Part shown: positions 1 to 8,498 of the stretch, piece after piece | How positions within the stretch are numbered: position 1 is the stretch's first letter | Layout of the letters: every line of letters begins with the position of its first letter | NCBI RefSeq assembly: GCF_027922305.1 | Contig: NZ_BSFK01000016.1 | Location: forward strand, 186,001-250,000 | DNA: 64,000 bases | From: Methylopila jiangsuensis | Lineage (GTDB): Bacteria > Pseudomonadota > Alphaproteobacteria > Rhizobiales > Methylopilaceae | Direction: 5' to 3' | Made by a program: the position numbers and the translations under genes | Notes under the pieces: generated by a model | What the model saw: the letters and a program-made list of their open reading frames with translations, nothing else | Told to the model about the DNA's origin: nothing | Databases searched by the model: none

Positions 1-768
1 GACCGGGTGGCCGGCATCGAGCATCAGCCGCAGGCTGAGCGCAAGCGCAACCACGATCACCAGCGGGCGCACCAGCTTCACGCCGTGCTTGAGGGCGAGT
101 CCCGCGCCGAGCCGCGCGCCGATCAGCGCGCCGCAGCCCATGACGGCGCCCACCGTCCACACCACATGGCCGCCGATCACGAAGACGATCAGGCTGGCCA
201 GATTGGACGACAGGTTGAGCAGCTTGGTGCGCGCCACCGCCTTCACCGCGCCGAAGCCCGCGAGCCCCACCAGCGCGATCATGAAGAACGAGCCGGTGCC
301 GGGGCCGAACACGCCGTCATAGGCCCCGATCGGCATCGCCACTCCGAGCGAGAAGGCGACGGGCGACAGCCGGGGGCGGCCGTCCACGTCCGACAGCCTC
401 GGCCCGAAGATGAAATAGAGCGCCACCGCGATCAGCAGGAAGGGCAGGCCGACGCGCATGGCCTCCACCGGCGCCACGGTCACCAGCGCCGCGCCGACGG
501 CGGCGCCGCCGAAGGAACTGGCGGCGAGCCGCCAGGTCTCCCGGCTGCGGAAGTCCAGCATGCCGGCCTGGGTGAAGCGGAAGGTGGCGGTGGCGGTTCC
601 GACCGAGCCCTGCAGCTTGTTGGTGGCGAGCGCCGATACCGGATCGAGCCCGCCCAGCAGCAGCGTCGGCAGGGTGATCAGGCCGCCGCCGCCGGCGATG
701 GCGTCGACGACGCCGGCGAACAGGCCTGCGCCGAAGAACAGGGCCAGCGTTTCAAGCGAGAAGGACAC
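1..768 (-). CDS. TauE/SafE (YfcA-like) sulfite exporter family permease, partial
   Basis: The reverse strand is open from a GTG at 768 to the window edge, giving 256 residues with no stop seen, close to the family's usual length of about 250. The protein is built of hydrophobic helices. It has the glycine-rich N-terminal signature (VVDAIAGGGG followed by ITLPTLLLGG) and the central repeat (IGAYDGVFGPGTGSFF) typical of TauE/SafE carriers. The family moves organic or sulfur anions across the inner membrane; the substrate here is unknown. It is transcribed divergently from bdhA. The start is chosen because the reading frame continues only a little further upstream without a clear ribosome site. 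Confidence 0.9.
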   Translation of the reverse strand, partial: MSFSLETLALFFGAGLFAGVVDAIAGGGGLITLPTLLLGGLDPVSALATNKLQGSVGTATATFRFTQAGMLDFRSRETWRLAASSFGGAAVGAALVTVAPVEAMRVGLPFLLIAVALYFIFGPRLSDVDGRPRLSPVAFSLGVAMPIGAYDGVFGPGTGSFFMIALVGLAGFGAVKAVARTKLLNLSSNLASLIVFVIGGHVVWTVGAVMGCGALIGARLGAGLALKHGVKLVRPLVIVVALALSLRLMLDAGHPV

Positions 769-964
769 GGGGGCAGGGCTCCAGCCTCCGCCTTCGGGCG
801 TGACGCCTTACGCGGAGCGCCGGGAGGCATAGCCGCCATGCGCCCGAAAGGCGAGCCGCGCGCGCCGCAGGGCGGACCCGCGCCGCCGTTTCGCGCGTTG
901 CGGAGCGGGCGCGCGTTTGCGACTGATGGGACGGGCAGCCCAAGCCGCCCTGAGGGAGGACAGC

Positions 965-1747
965 ATGCTGAAGACCAAGACCGCGCTCGTCACCGGCTCC
1001 ACCAGCGGCATCGGCCTCGCGGTCGCCCGCGCGCTCGCCCGCGAAGGCGCCGACGTGGTGATCAACGGGCTCGGCGACGCCGGCGAGATCGAGAAGGCGC
1101 GGGTCGCGATCGAAGCCGAGTTCGGCGTTCAGGCGCTCTATAATCCGGCGGACATGACCAAGCCCGAGCAGATCGCCGCCATGGTGAAGGCGGCGGAGGA
1201 CCGCTTCGGGGCGGTGGACATCCTGGTCAACAACGCCGGCATCCAGCATGTGGCGCCGGTGGACGAGTTCCCGGACGCCGCCTGGGACCGCATCATCGCC
1301 ATCAACCTCAACGCGGTGTTCCACGCCGCCAAGGCGGCGCTGCCGGGCATGAAGAGGAAGGGCTGGGGCCGGGTGATCAACACCGGCTCGGCCCATGCGC
1401 TGGTGGCCTCGCCCTACAAGTCGGCCTATGTGGCGGCCAAGCACGGCGTGGCCGGCTTCACCAAGTCGCTGGCGCTGGAGGTGGCCCAGGCCGGCATCAC
1501 CGCCAACACCATCTGCCCCGGCTACGTATGGACGCCGCTGGTGGAGGCGCAGATCCCCGACACCATGAAGGCCCGCGGCCTGACCGAGGAGCAGGTGAAG
1601 AAGGACGTGCTGCTGGCGGCCCAGCCCACCAAGCAGTTCGTGACGGTGGATCAGGTCGCCGCCTTCGTGACGTTCCTGTGCTCGGACGCCGCGGCCAACA
1701 TCACCGGCGCGTCGCTGCCCATCGACGGCGGCTGGACGGCGGCGTGA
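965..1747 (+). CDS. bdhA: 3-hydroxybutyrate dehydrogenase (SDR family)
   Basis: A 260-residue short-chain dehydrogenase that interconverts (R)-3-hydroxybutyrate and acetoacetate with NAD, the last step in using polyhydroxybutyrate. The nucleotide-binding TGxxxGIG motif is at residues 10-17 and NNAG at 89-92. The catalytic tetrad is visible as N114, S142, Y155 and K159 (Y-x3-K), and the HALVASPYKSAY stretch is typical of this subfamily. The start at 965 follows a GGGAGGAC ribosome site; an in-frame ATG further upstream would add a non-homologous N-terminus. A cytoplasmic enzyme, convergent with the OlsB-like gene across a palindromic repeat. Confidence 0.93.
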   Translation: MLKTKTALVTGSTSGIGLAVARALAREGADVVINGLGDAGEIEKARVAIEAEFGVQALYNPADMTKPEQIAAMVKAAEDRFGAVDILVNNAGIQHVAPVDEFPDAAWDRIIAINLNAVFHAAKAALPGMKRKGWGRVINTGSAHALVASPYKSAYVAAKHGVAGFTKSLALEVAQAGITANTICPGYVWTPLVEAQIPDTMKARGLTEEQVKKDVLLAAQPTKQFVTVDQVAAFVTFLCSDAAANITGASLPIDGGWTAA

Positions 1748-1808
1748 ACGGCGGCGTCCGGACCGCGGGCGTCGCCGCCTGATCCCCGCGATCCGCCGTC
1801 CAGAGACC

Positions 1809-1838
1809 CGTCATGTCCGGCGTTCGCCGGGCGTGACG
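1809..1838. repeat. REP-like palindrome between convergent genes
   Basis: A 13-bp stem (1809-1821 with 1826-1838, two G-T pairs) closed by a GTTC loop lies between the stop codons of bdhA and the OlsB-like gene. It starts CGTCATG and could end transcription on both strands, although no T-run follows. Similar CGTCATG-ended palindromes occur at 22724 and 40185. Confidence 0.55.
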
Positions 1839-1855
1839 CCCGTGTTTCCCAGGCC

Positions 1856-2935
1856 TCAGGCGGCGTGGCGGCTGGCGTCAGCGCCGTAATAGGCCACGTA
1901 GCGCGGGTTGATGACGGCGCGCGGCAGCACGATCAGCACGTCGGTGGTGCCGAACTGGCGGTCGATCACCGCGCCGTCGCCCACGAAGGCGCCGAGCCTC
2001 AGGTAGCCCTTGATCAGCGGCGGCAGCGCCTTCAGCGCCGCCTTGAGGTCGATCGCCTCCTTGGGCATCAGGTTCATGTCGGTGCGGCGGCCGGGCAGCG
2101 CCGCGGCGGCCCATTCGGCCGGCGCGCGGTGGAAGTGGTGCAGGTAGGACAGGGGCAGCGCCATGCGTTCGGGGTCCACGCCTTCGAGGCTGGCGCAGCC
2201 GATCATCACGTCCACGTCGTGGGCCACCACGTAGGACCAGACGCCGTGCCACAGCAGCTCCACCGTGCGCTTGTCCCGGAAGGGCTTGAGCACGCAGGAG
2301 CGGCCGAGCTCCAGGAACGACAGGCCCGGATGGCGGGCGACCAGCGGCGCGATGTCGAATTCGCCGGCGGTGTAGAAGCCGAAGGCGCGGTCCGCCTGCT
2401 CCTGCCGCAGCAGGCGGTAGGTGCCGACCACGCGGGGCTTCTTCGGCTTGGGCGCGGCGGCGCCGATGGCGAAGGGCGCCTTGGCCTCGAAGCCCTTCAG
2501 ATCGAGGCCCTGCAGCCCGGCCAGCAGCTTGCCCGCCACCGGATGGGCCGGCTTCGGCCCGTGGTCGAGCACCAGCAGGTGGTCGCAGACCGCGTCATAG
2601 GCGTCCATGTCGCGGCGGGCGAGCTTGGCCAGCGGGTCGGCGACGGCCGCCATCTCCTTGTAGAACACCTCGTAGCGCAGCCGCTGGGCGCGCTTCACGT
2701 CCTTCGGCCGTTCGGCGAGCCGCAGCTCCAGCGCGCCGATGCGGCCGAGCGGCTTGGGCAGGCGGGCGGCGGAGGCTTCGAGCTGCGCCCGGCTCGGGGT
2801 GGACTCGGGCGCGGCGGCGCCCCGGAAGCTGGCGATCAGCTTGGCGGCGGCGCCGGGGCGCTCCGCCGAATGGTGCGAGCGGAAGCGGCGCACGAGCGCG
2901 GCGGGACCGGTCGGATTGGCGCGGACGATGGCCAT
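1856..2935 (-). CDS. OlsB-like GNAT acyltransferase (COG3176)
   Basis: A 359-residue protein of the hemolysin/OlsB N-acyltransferase group. In rhizobia this family makes lyso-ornithine lipid from ornithine and a 3-hydroxyacyl-ACP, a phosphorus-free membrane lipid. Visible hallmarks are RLRYEVFYKEM (about residues 85-95), VVGTYRLL, FLELGRSCV and the C-terminal block LPPLIKGYLRLGA...GTTDVLIVL...RYVAYYG. The first 70 residues are basic and poorly conserved. The ATG at 2935 is preferred because upstream codons are proline/arginine-rich and unlike a protein N-terminus. The substrate is inferred from family; an acyl-homoserine-lactone or other N-acyl activity is possible. Confidence 0.82.
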   Translation of the reverse strand: MAIVRANPTGPAALVRRFRSHHSAERPGAAAKLIASFRGAAAPESTPSRAQLEASAARLPKPLGRIGALELRLAERPKDVKRAQRLRYEVFYKEMAAVADPLAKLARRDMDAYDAVCDHLLVLDHGPKPAHPVAGKLLAGLQGLDLKGFEAKAPFAIGAAAPKPKKPRVVGTYRLLRQEQADRAFGFYTAGEFDIAPLVARHPGLSFLELGRSCVLKPFRDKRTVELLWHGVWSYVVAHDVDVMIGCASLEGVDPERMALPLSYLHHFHRAPAEWAAAALPGRRTDMNLMPKEAIDLKAALKALPPLIKGYLRLGAFVGDGAVIDRQFGTTDVLIVLPRAVINPRYVAYYGADASRHAA

Positions 2936-3096
2936 GGTCAGCCTCAGCGTGGGGCGGTCGGGCGCCTCTTGTGGACGCCGGAGCGGCGTCGCGTCCGGCG
3001 GCGGGCATCTCGGCCGCAACGAACAGGACACCATACTCCGCCGACGGCCATATGACAGCTCAAACCGCTGTCATCGCTCCGGAAACGGTTGAGGGC

Positions 3097-4806
3097 TCAG
3101 GCGACGCGCGCCGTCGTGCAGCCGTCCAGCAGCTCCGCCAGCCGGGCGGAGTCGAGCGGCTTGACCAGCGCGGCGTCGAAGCCGGCGGCGAGCGTCGCGG
3201 CGCGGTCCTCGTCGGAGGCGTTGGCGGACAGCGCCAGCATCAGCAGCGGGCGCGCGCCCGACTCCGCCTCCCGCGCCCGCACGCGCCGCGCCACCGCGAG
3301 GCCGTCGAGGCCGGGCATGCGGATGTCGAGCAGGGCGGCGTCGAAGGCGGCGCCGGTCAGCGCCTCCAGCGCGGCGAGCCCGTCCCGCGCACGGGTCGGC
3401 GCATGGCCAAGGCGCTTGAGATGGGCGGTGGCGATCAGCGCGCTCACCTCGTCGTCCTCGGCGAGCAGGACCTTGAGGCCCCGACCCGCCGGCGCCGGCG
3501 CGTCCTGCGGCTCGAGGGCGCCGGAGGCGGAGATCGGCCGGGGATCGGTGAGGCGCGACACCAGCGAGGCGGTGCGCACCGGCTTGACCAGAAAGCCGTC
3601 GAAGCCGTCGGCGGCGAGGCCCGGCAGCTCGCCCCGGTCGGCGGGGTTCAGCAGCGCGAGCCGCAGCCCCACGCCGCCGAGCCGGGCGGCGAGCGCGAGG
3701 TCCGCCGGCGCGCGCTCGCCGCCCGGCCGGTCGATCAGGGCGGTGTCCGCGGCGAAGGCCTTCAGCGCCTCGGCCTGGTCGGCCGCGGCGCCGCAGGTCG
3801 CCATCAGCCGAGCCTCCGCGCCGCAGAGCGCGAGCCGCTCCACCAGCCACGGCCCGCTGAACGGCGCGTCGGACAGCACGGCGACGCGACGCCCTTCAAG
3901 GCGCGTTTCCAGCGTGGCGGCGGGCGCCGCGTCGCGCGCGGGCAGGGTGAGGGTGAAGGTCGCGCCCCGGCCGGGCGTCGCTTCGGCGCGGATGGTTCCG
4001 CCCATGGCCTCCGCCAACCGGGCGCTGATGGCGAGGCCAAGGCCGACGCCCGGAGCGCCCGCCTCGTCCGCGCCGCGCTCGAACTCGCCGAACAGGCGGG
4101 CGGCGTCGGCGGGGTCGAAGCCCGGCCCGGTGTCGCAGACGGAGAAGCGCAGGCCCGCGCCCGCCGGCTCCACCCGCAGGCCGACGCCGCCGGCGTCGGT
4201 GAACTTCACCGCGTTGCCGGCGAGGTTGAGCAGGATCTGGCGCAACCGGGCGGCGTCGGCGGTGATCCGCGCCGGCGCGTCGGGCGCGACGAAGACGGCG
4301 AAGTCCAGCCCCTTGGCCTGGGCGCGGGGGGCGAGCAGCTCGGCGACCTGCTCCGCGACCGCGGCCGGATCGAACGGCGCCGGCTGCAGCGCCACCTTGC
4401 CGGCCTCGATGCGCGACATGTCGAGGATTTCGTCCACCAGCCCCAGCATGGCCTCCGCGGAGCTGCGCACCGCCTGGGCGTAGGTGCGCTGCTCGGGCGC
4501 GAGCGCGGTGCCGAGCAGCAGGTCGGCCGCGCCGGCGACGCCGGACAGCGGCGTGCGCATCTCGTGGGTGACGGTGGCGAGGAAGCGGGACTTGGCGCGG
4601 GCGCCCTCGTCCGCCTGCTCCCGCGCCAGGGCGAGCGCCGCGGCGCCGTCGGCGCGGGCGCGTTCCTCCTGCTCGGTGGAGCGCCACAGCGCGTCGCGCA
4701 GCCGCTCCATCTCCGCGTCATGGGCGCTCGCCCGGCGCAGCAGCGCGGCGATGACGAGAAGGGCCGCCACAAGGCCGACGCCCGCGAGGATGGCGATGAG
4801 GGTCAC
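3097..4806 (-). CDS. hybrid sensor histidine kinase with C-terminal receiver
   Basis: 569 residues starting at a GTG preceded by GGGAGA. Order: one N-terminal membrane helix (2-23), coiled segment (about 30-75), HisKA with phospho-acceptor H81 (HEMRTP), HATPase with N198 and DTGPGF at 225-230, a degenerate receiver-like region (about 306-420) and a true receiver (about 445-565) with acidic pair EDD at 450-452, phospho-acceptor D494 and K549. There is no periplasmic sensor domain. No response regulator is adjacent, so phosphate probably passes through its own receiver to an unlinked phosphotransferase. Divergent from the GreA-type gene. Confidence 0.9.
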   Translation of the reverse strand: MTLIAILAGVGLVAALLVIAALLRRASAHDAEMERLRDALWRSTEQEERARADGAAALALAREQADEGARAKSRFLATVTHEMRTPLSGVAGAADLLLGTALAPEQRTYAQAVRSSAEAMLGLVDEILDMSRIEAGKVALQPAPFDPAAVAEQVAELLAPRAQAKGLDFAVFVAPDAPARITADAARLRQILLNLAGNAVKFTDAGGVGLRVEPAGAGLRFSVCDTGPGFDPADAARLFGEFERGADEAGAPGVGLGLAISARLAEAMGGTIRAEATPGRGATFTLTLPARDAAPAATLETRLEGRRVAVLSDAPFSGPWLVERLALCGAEARLMATCGAAADQAEALKAFAADTALIDRPGGERAPADLALAARLGGVGLRLALLNPADRGELPGLAADGFDGFLVKPVRTASLVSRLTDPRPISASGALEPQDAPAPAGRGLKVLLAEDDEVSALIATAHLKRLGHAPTRARDGLAALEALTGAAFDAALLDIRMPGLDGLAVARRVRAREAESGARPLLMLALSANASDEDRAATLAAGFDAALVKPLDSARLAELLDGCTTARVA

Positions 4807-4969
4807 GCTGGTTACGTCTCCCGACCGGCGCCCGGAACAGGCGGCCGGGCCAGCATCGCCGCTTCGCGTTGAGGAAGCGTTAGCCGTGCGCGGGGCTGCT
4901 TTCCTTGCGCCCGTCAACCGTGCGATCCTCATCGGCTTCGCAGACCGCCAGAAAGCCAGACCGACCATC

Positions 4970-5449
4970 ATGAGCGTCGCCTTCACCCGCGAGCAGGACC
5001 TTGAGGCCACCGCCGCGGACCTGCCCGACCGTCCGATCTCCCAGCATCCCAATCTGGTGACGCGGGAGGGGCTCGCCGCGCTGGACGAGGCGCTCGCCGC
5101 CGCGCGGGCGGCCTATGCGGCGGCGCAGGCCTCCGGCGACATCCAGACCGACCGCACCGCCATGGCCCGCGCCACCCGCGACCTGCGCTACTACGCCGCC
5201 CGCCGCGCCACCGCCGAACTGGTGGAGCCGACGCACGATCCGGATGTGGCGGCCTTCGGCTCCACCGTGACCTTCGACCGGGAGGACGGCCGCCGCCAGA
5301 CCTTCCGCATCGTGGGCGAGGACGAGGCCGACCCGGCGAAGGGCTCGGTGTCCTATGTCTCCCCGCTCGCCCGCGCGCTGATCGGCAAGCGGGCGGGCGA
5401 CGCCGCGACGCTGCCGAACGGCGAGGTGGAGATCGTCGCCGTCGGCTGA
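4970..5449 (+). CDS. GreA/GreB-family transcription elongation factor
   Basis: 159 residues, the size of GreA (about 158). The N-terminal half (about 25-80) is an alanine-rich coiled coil that would enter the RNA polymerase secondary channel. The C-terminal half has the FKBP-like fold signature FGSTVTF...VSYVSPLARALIGKRAGD, which binds the polymerase. The N-terminal leader (about residues 1-30, with LPDRPISQHPN) is typical of a second, alphaproteobacterial Gre paralogue rather than canonical GreA, so no gene symbol is assigned. It rescues backtracked polymerase by stimulating RNA cleavage. The start ATG at 4970 has only a weak ribosome site. Confidence 0.88.
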   Translation: MSVAFTREQDLEATAADLPDRPISQHPNLVTREGLAALDEALAAARAAYAAAQASGDIQTDRTAMARATRDLRYYAARRATAELVEPTHDPDVAAFGSTVTFDREDGRRQTFRIVGEDEADPAKGSVSYVSPLARALIGKRAGDAATLPNGEVEIVAVG

Positions 5450-5479
5450 AGCCGCCTCGCAGGGACGCGTGGTCCCGCC

Positions 5480-6226
5480 TTACGCCGCGTCGGCGGGCGC
5501 GGCCTTGCGCGGCCCGGCCGCCGCCTTCTCCACCGTCTTGGGCTCGAACGGGCACAGGTCCGCGATCAGGCAGGCGGGGCAGTCGGGCGCGCGCGCCTTG
5601 CAGACGTAGCGGCCGTGCAGGATCAGCCAGTGGTGGGCGTGGCGGCGGTAGCGGTCGGGCACCACCTGTTCGAGCCCGAGCTCCACCTCCAGCGGCGTCT
5701 TGCCCGGCGCGAGCCGGGTGCGGTTGCCGACCCGGAACAGGTGGGTGTCCACCGCGATGGTGGGCTCGCCGAAGGCGATGTTGAGCACCACGTTGGCGGT
5801 CTTGCGGCCGACGCCCGGCAGCAGCTCCAGCGCCGCGCGCGACGGCGGCACCGCGCCGCCGTGCTCGGCGATCAGCCGCTCGGACAGCGCGATCACGTTC
5901 TTCGCCTTGGTGCGGAACAGGCCGATGGTGCGGATGTGCTCCCGCACCCGGTCCTCGCCCAGCGCCACCATGGCTTCGGGCGTGGCGGCCGCCGCGAACA
6001 GGCCGCGGGTCGCCTTGTTGACGCCCACGTCGGTGGCCTGCGCCGACAGCACCACGGCCACCAGCAGCGTGTAGGGGTTCACGTACTCCAGCTCGCCCTT
6101 GGGCTCGGGATCGCGGGCGTGGAAGCGGCGGAAGATCTCCTCCGCCACGGCGGGCGTCAGCCGCGCCGGGGCGGCGGTGGCGCGGCGCGGACGCGCGGTC
6201 TTCGGGGGGCTCTGGCGAGGCGGCAT
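5480..6226 (-). CDS. nth: endonuclease III (DNA glycosylase/AP lyase)
   Basis: 248 residues, longer than E. coli Nth by basic and proline-rich tails. It removes oxidised pyrimidines and nicks abasic sites in base-excision repair. The helix-hairpin-helix LPGVGRKTA carries catalytic K142, the catalytic aspartate is D160 (AVDTH), and the 4Fe-4S cluster cysteines are C209, C216, C219 and C225 in the usual C-x6-C-x2-C-x5-C spacing. Convergent with the Gre-family gene, with a 30-bp gap holding a short GGGAC/GTCCC hairpin, and divergent from the DUF2244 gene 20 bp away. Confidence 0.96.
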   Translation of the reverse strand: MPPRQSPPKTARPRRATAAPARLTPAVAEEIFRRFHARDPEPKGELEYVNPYTLLVAVVLSAQATDVGVNKATRGLFAAAATPEAMVALGEDRVREHIRTIGLFRTKAKNVIALSERLIAEHGGAVPPSRAALELLPGVGRKTANVVLNIAFGEPTIAVDTHLFRVGNRTRLAPGKTPLEVELGLEQVVPDRYRRHAHHWLILHGRYVCKARAPDCPACLIADLCPFEPKTVEKAAAGPRKAAPADAA

Positions 6227-6246
6227 GGACGGGTTATACTGAGGCC

Positions 6247-6762
6247 ATGGCCCCTCCCGCCAGCCCTGAGCACGCGGCCGACCTTCAGGTCTTCGCCGCC
6301 GAGATCACGCCGCACCGCTCGCTTGGGCGCCGCGGCGCGCTGATCCTCGTGGCGGGCTTCGGGATCGTCTCCGCCGCCGTGAGCCTGCCGTTCGTCCTCA
6401 TGGGCGCCTGGCCGGTGGTGGGCTTCTTCGGCCTCGACGTGGCCCTGCTGTGGCTGGCGCTCCGGGCGAGCTTCGCCCAGGCCCGCGCCTGCGAGCGCAT
6501 CGCGCTCACCTATGTGGAGCTGACCATCGCGAAGATCACCCACCGGGGCGAGCGCCGGGAATGGCGCATGAACCCGCTCTGGACCCGGATCGAGAGCGAG
6601 ACCGACGACGAGTTCGGCATGACGCGGCTCGCGGTGCGGGAGCGGCGCATGGCGGTGGACGTGGCGCAAGCGCTGTCGCCTCCGGAGCGGGCCGAGTTCG
6701 CCGACGCCTTCGGCGCGGCGCTGGCCACAGCCAAGGCCGGGCCACGGCGCGCCGTGGACTGA
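6247..6762 (+). CDS. DUF2244 domain integral membrane protein
   Basis: 171 residues with two adjacent membrane helices around residues 35-80 (LILVAGFGIVSAAVSLPFV and the following VVGFFGLDVALLWLAL) and a basic/acidic C-terminal cytoplasmic domain with WRMNPLWTRIE. This architecture is the DUF2244 family, common in alphaproteobacteria and of unknown function. The start lies 20 bp from the divergent nth start, so the two genes probably share a promoter region. Confidence 0.8.
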   Translation: MAPPASPEHAADLQVFAAEITPHRSLGRRGALILVAGFGIVSAAVSLPFVLMGAWPVVGFFGLDVALLWLALRASFAQARACERIALTYVELTIAKITHRGERREWRMNPLWTRIESETDDEFGMTRLAVRERRMAVDVAQALSPPERAEFADAFGAALATAKAGPRRAVD

Positions 6763-6834
6763 GCCGCCGTCGCTTTCGGGTGGCGGACGCCCGGTGCGCC
6801 CGCCATGCTCCGCCTCCGTTTCCCGGAGACCGCC

Positions 6835-7737
6835 ATGCCGCCCGCCCCGACCCTGACCGCCCTCGCCTCCGTGGAGCCCGCGCCGTCAGATTACGACGTG
6901 GTGCGGCGCGCGCTGGAGCATCTGACGACGCGGTTCCGCGACCAGCCCTCCACGGAGGAGGTGGCGGCGGCGGTCGGCCTGTCGCCCTCCCATTTCAACC
7001 ATGTGTTCCGGCGCTGGTGCGGGCTGTCGCCCAAGGCCTTCCTGCAGGCGGTGACCCTCGATCGCGCCCGGGGCCTGCTGCGGCGGGAGGAGGCCAACCT
7101 GCTGGACGCGGCCTACGAGCTCGGCCTGTCCGGTCCCGCGCGGCTGCACGACCTGTTCGTGACCCACGAGGCCATGTCGCCGGGCGCCTTCAAGGCCGGC
7201 GGCGCGGGGCTCGACATCCGCTGGGGCGTCGCGCCCTCGCCCTTCGGCCTCGCGGTGCTGGCGGCGACGGAGCGCGGCCTGTGCGGGCTCGGCTTCGCCG
7301 ACGACGAGGCCGGCGTTCCCGCCGCGCGGGACGATCTCGCCGGCCGCTGGCCCGCGGCGCGACTGATCCGCGACGACGCCCATGTGGCGGCCTTCGCGGC
7401 GCAGGCCTTCGACCCCGCCGAATGGCGTCCGGACCGTCCGCTGCGGCTGGTGCTGATCGGCGCCGACTTCCAGGTGGAGGTGTGGCGGGCGCTGCTGTCG
7501 ATCCCGCTCGGCCAGGCCACCACCTATGGCCGGCTGGCGGAGACGCTCGGCCGGCCGAAGGCGGCGCGGGCGGTGGGCGCCGCGGTCGGGCGCAACCCGA
7601 TCTCCTTCGTGGTGCCCTGCCACCGGGTGGTGGGCGCCTCCGGCGCGCTCACCGGCTACCATTGGGGCCTGACCCGCAAGCGCGCCATGCTCGGCTGGGA
7701 GACCGGCGACGCAGGCCGCGGGTCCGCCGCGCCCTGA
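6835..7737 (+). CDS. AraC-type HTH fused to methylated-DNA-protein cysteine methyltransferase
   Basis: 300 residues. An AraC-like DNA-binding domain (about 20-120, [19 protein letters not shown]) is followed by an Ogt/MGMT repair domain (about 125-290) with the acceptor motif PCHR, C262. It removes alkyl groups from O6-alkylguanine by transfer to C262. Unlike E. coli Ada it lacks the N-terminal zinc domain with Cys38, so it cannot sense methylphosphotriesters that way. The ATG at 6835 has GGAG upstream; an ATG at 6805 would add ten residues without support. Confidence 0.92.
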   Translation: MPPAPTLTALASVEPAPSDYDVVRRALEHLTTRFRDQPSTEEVAAAVGLSPSHFNHVFRRWCGLSPKAFLQAVTLDRARGLLRREEANLLDAAYELGLSGPARLHDLFVTHEAMSPGAFKAGGAGLDIRWGVAPSPFGLAVLAATERGLCGLGFADDEAGVPAARDDLAGRWPAARLIRDDAHVAAFAAQAFDPAEWRPDRPLRLVLIGADFQVEVWRALLSIPLGQATTYGRLAETLGRPKAARAVGAAVGRNPISFVVPCHRVVGASGALTGYHWGLTRKRAMLGWETGDAGRGSAAP

Positions 7738-7741
7738 CGCC

Positions 7742-8377
7742 TTACGCCGTCGGCGCGATCTCCACCCGCGAGAGGCCGCCGCCGTCTTCGGCCATGGCGT
7801 AGATCAGGAACTGCGCCGTGCCGATGTTGACCTCCTCGATGCTGGTGGGGTCGACGCCGTCGAGCCGCATCAGCATGGAGCGCAGGGCGTTGCCGTGGCC
7901 GACCAGCAGCGCCCGGCCGCCGGCCGCCACCACCGGCGCGATCTCGCGCTCGTAGAACGGCCACACCCGCGCCGCGGTGTCGGCGAGGCTTTCGCCGCCG
8001 GGCGGCGTCTCGTGGTAGGACTTGCGCCAGATGCGCACCTGCTCGGTCCCGAACCGGGCGCGAGCCTGGGTCTTGTTGAGGCCCGCCAGCTCGCCGTAGT
8101 CGCGCTCGTTCAGCGCCGCGTCCCGCACGGTGGCGAGGTCCGGCTGGCCGATCTCGTCGAGAATGATCCCGAGCGTCCGCTGGGCCCGCCGCAGGCCGCT
8201 GGTGAAGGCCCGGTCGAAGCGGAGGCCCAGCCCGCGCAACGCCTGTCCCGCGGCGTGCGCCTCCGCCACGCCGCGGGCCGTCAGGTCCGGGTCGCGCAGG
8301 CCGGAGAACAGATCCTGCTCGTTGTCCGCGCTCTGCCCGTGCCGGACAAGAACCAGAAGGCGCTTCATCGTGGTCAT
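7742..8377 (-). CDS. gpmA: 2,3-bisphosphoglycerate-dependent phosphoglycerate mutase
   Basis: 211 residues, the length of the short alphaproteobacterial GpmA form. It interconverts 3- and 2-phosphoglycerate in glycolysis and gluconeogenesis, and in the serine cycle in methylotrophs. The phospho-acceptor histidine is H13 in the RHG motif (12-14); LNERDYGEL gives the acid/base glutamate and LVGHGNALR the second histidine. The start at 8377 follows GGCGAGGAC; a second ATG three codons on is less well placed. Convergent with the Ogt fusion gene, with only a few bases between them. Confidence 0.94.
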   Translation of the reverse strand: MTTMKRLLVLVRHGQSADNEQDLFSGLRDPDLTARGVAEAHAAGQALRGLGLRFDRAFTSGLRRAQRTLGIILDEIGQPDLATVRDAALNERDYGELAGLNKTQARARFGTEQVRIWRKSYHETPPGGESLADTAARVWPFYEREIAPVVAAGGRALLVGHGNALRSMLMRLDGVDPTSIEEVNIGTAQFLIYAMAEDGGGLSRVEIAPTA

Positions 8378-8498
8378 GGCGTCCTCGCCCGGCGGCGCGC
8401 CGGCTCGCAGCGGGCGCCGGCGAACGAGCCCTTGGCCCGCCTCGCGCCCTCCGCTCCGTATGTAAGCCGTGGCGCGCCGGGGAGGGCGCGGCCCGGCG

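Noticed and set aside
7-1143. Long forward reading frame opposite the TauE-like gene
   Set aside because: Its translation is rich in His, Arg and Gln with no domain, while the opposite strand encodes a clear permease; it is a GC-skew shadow.
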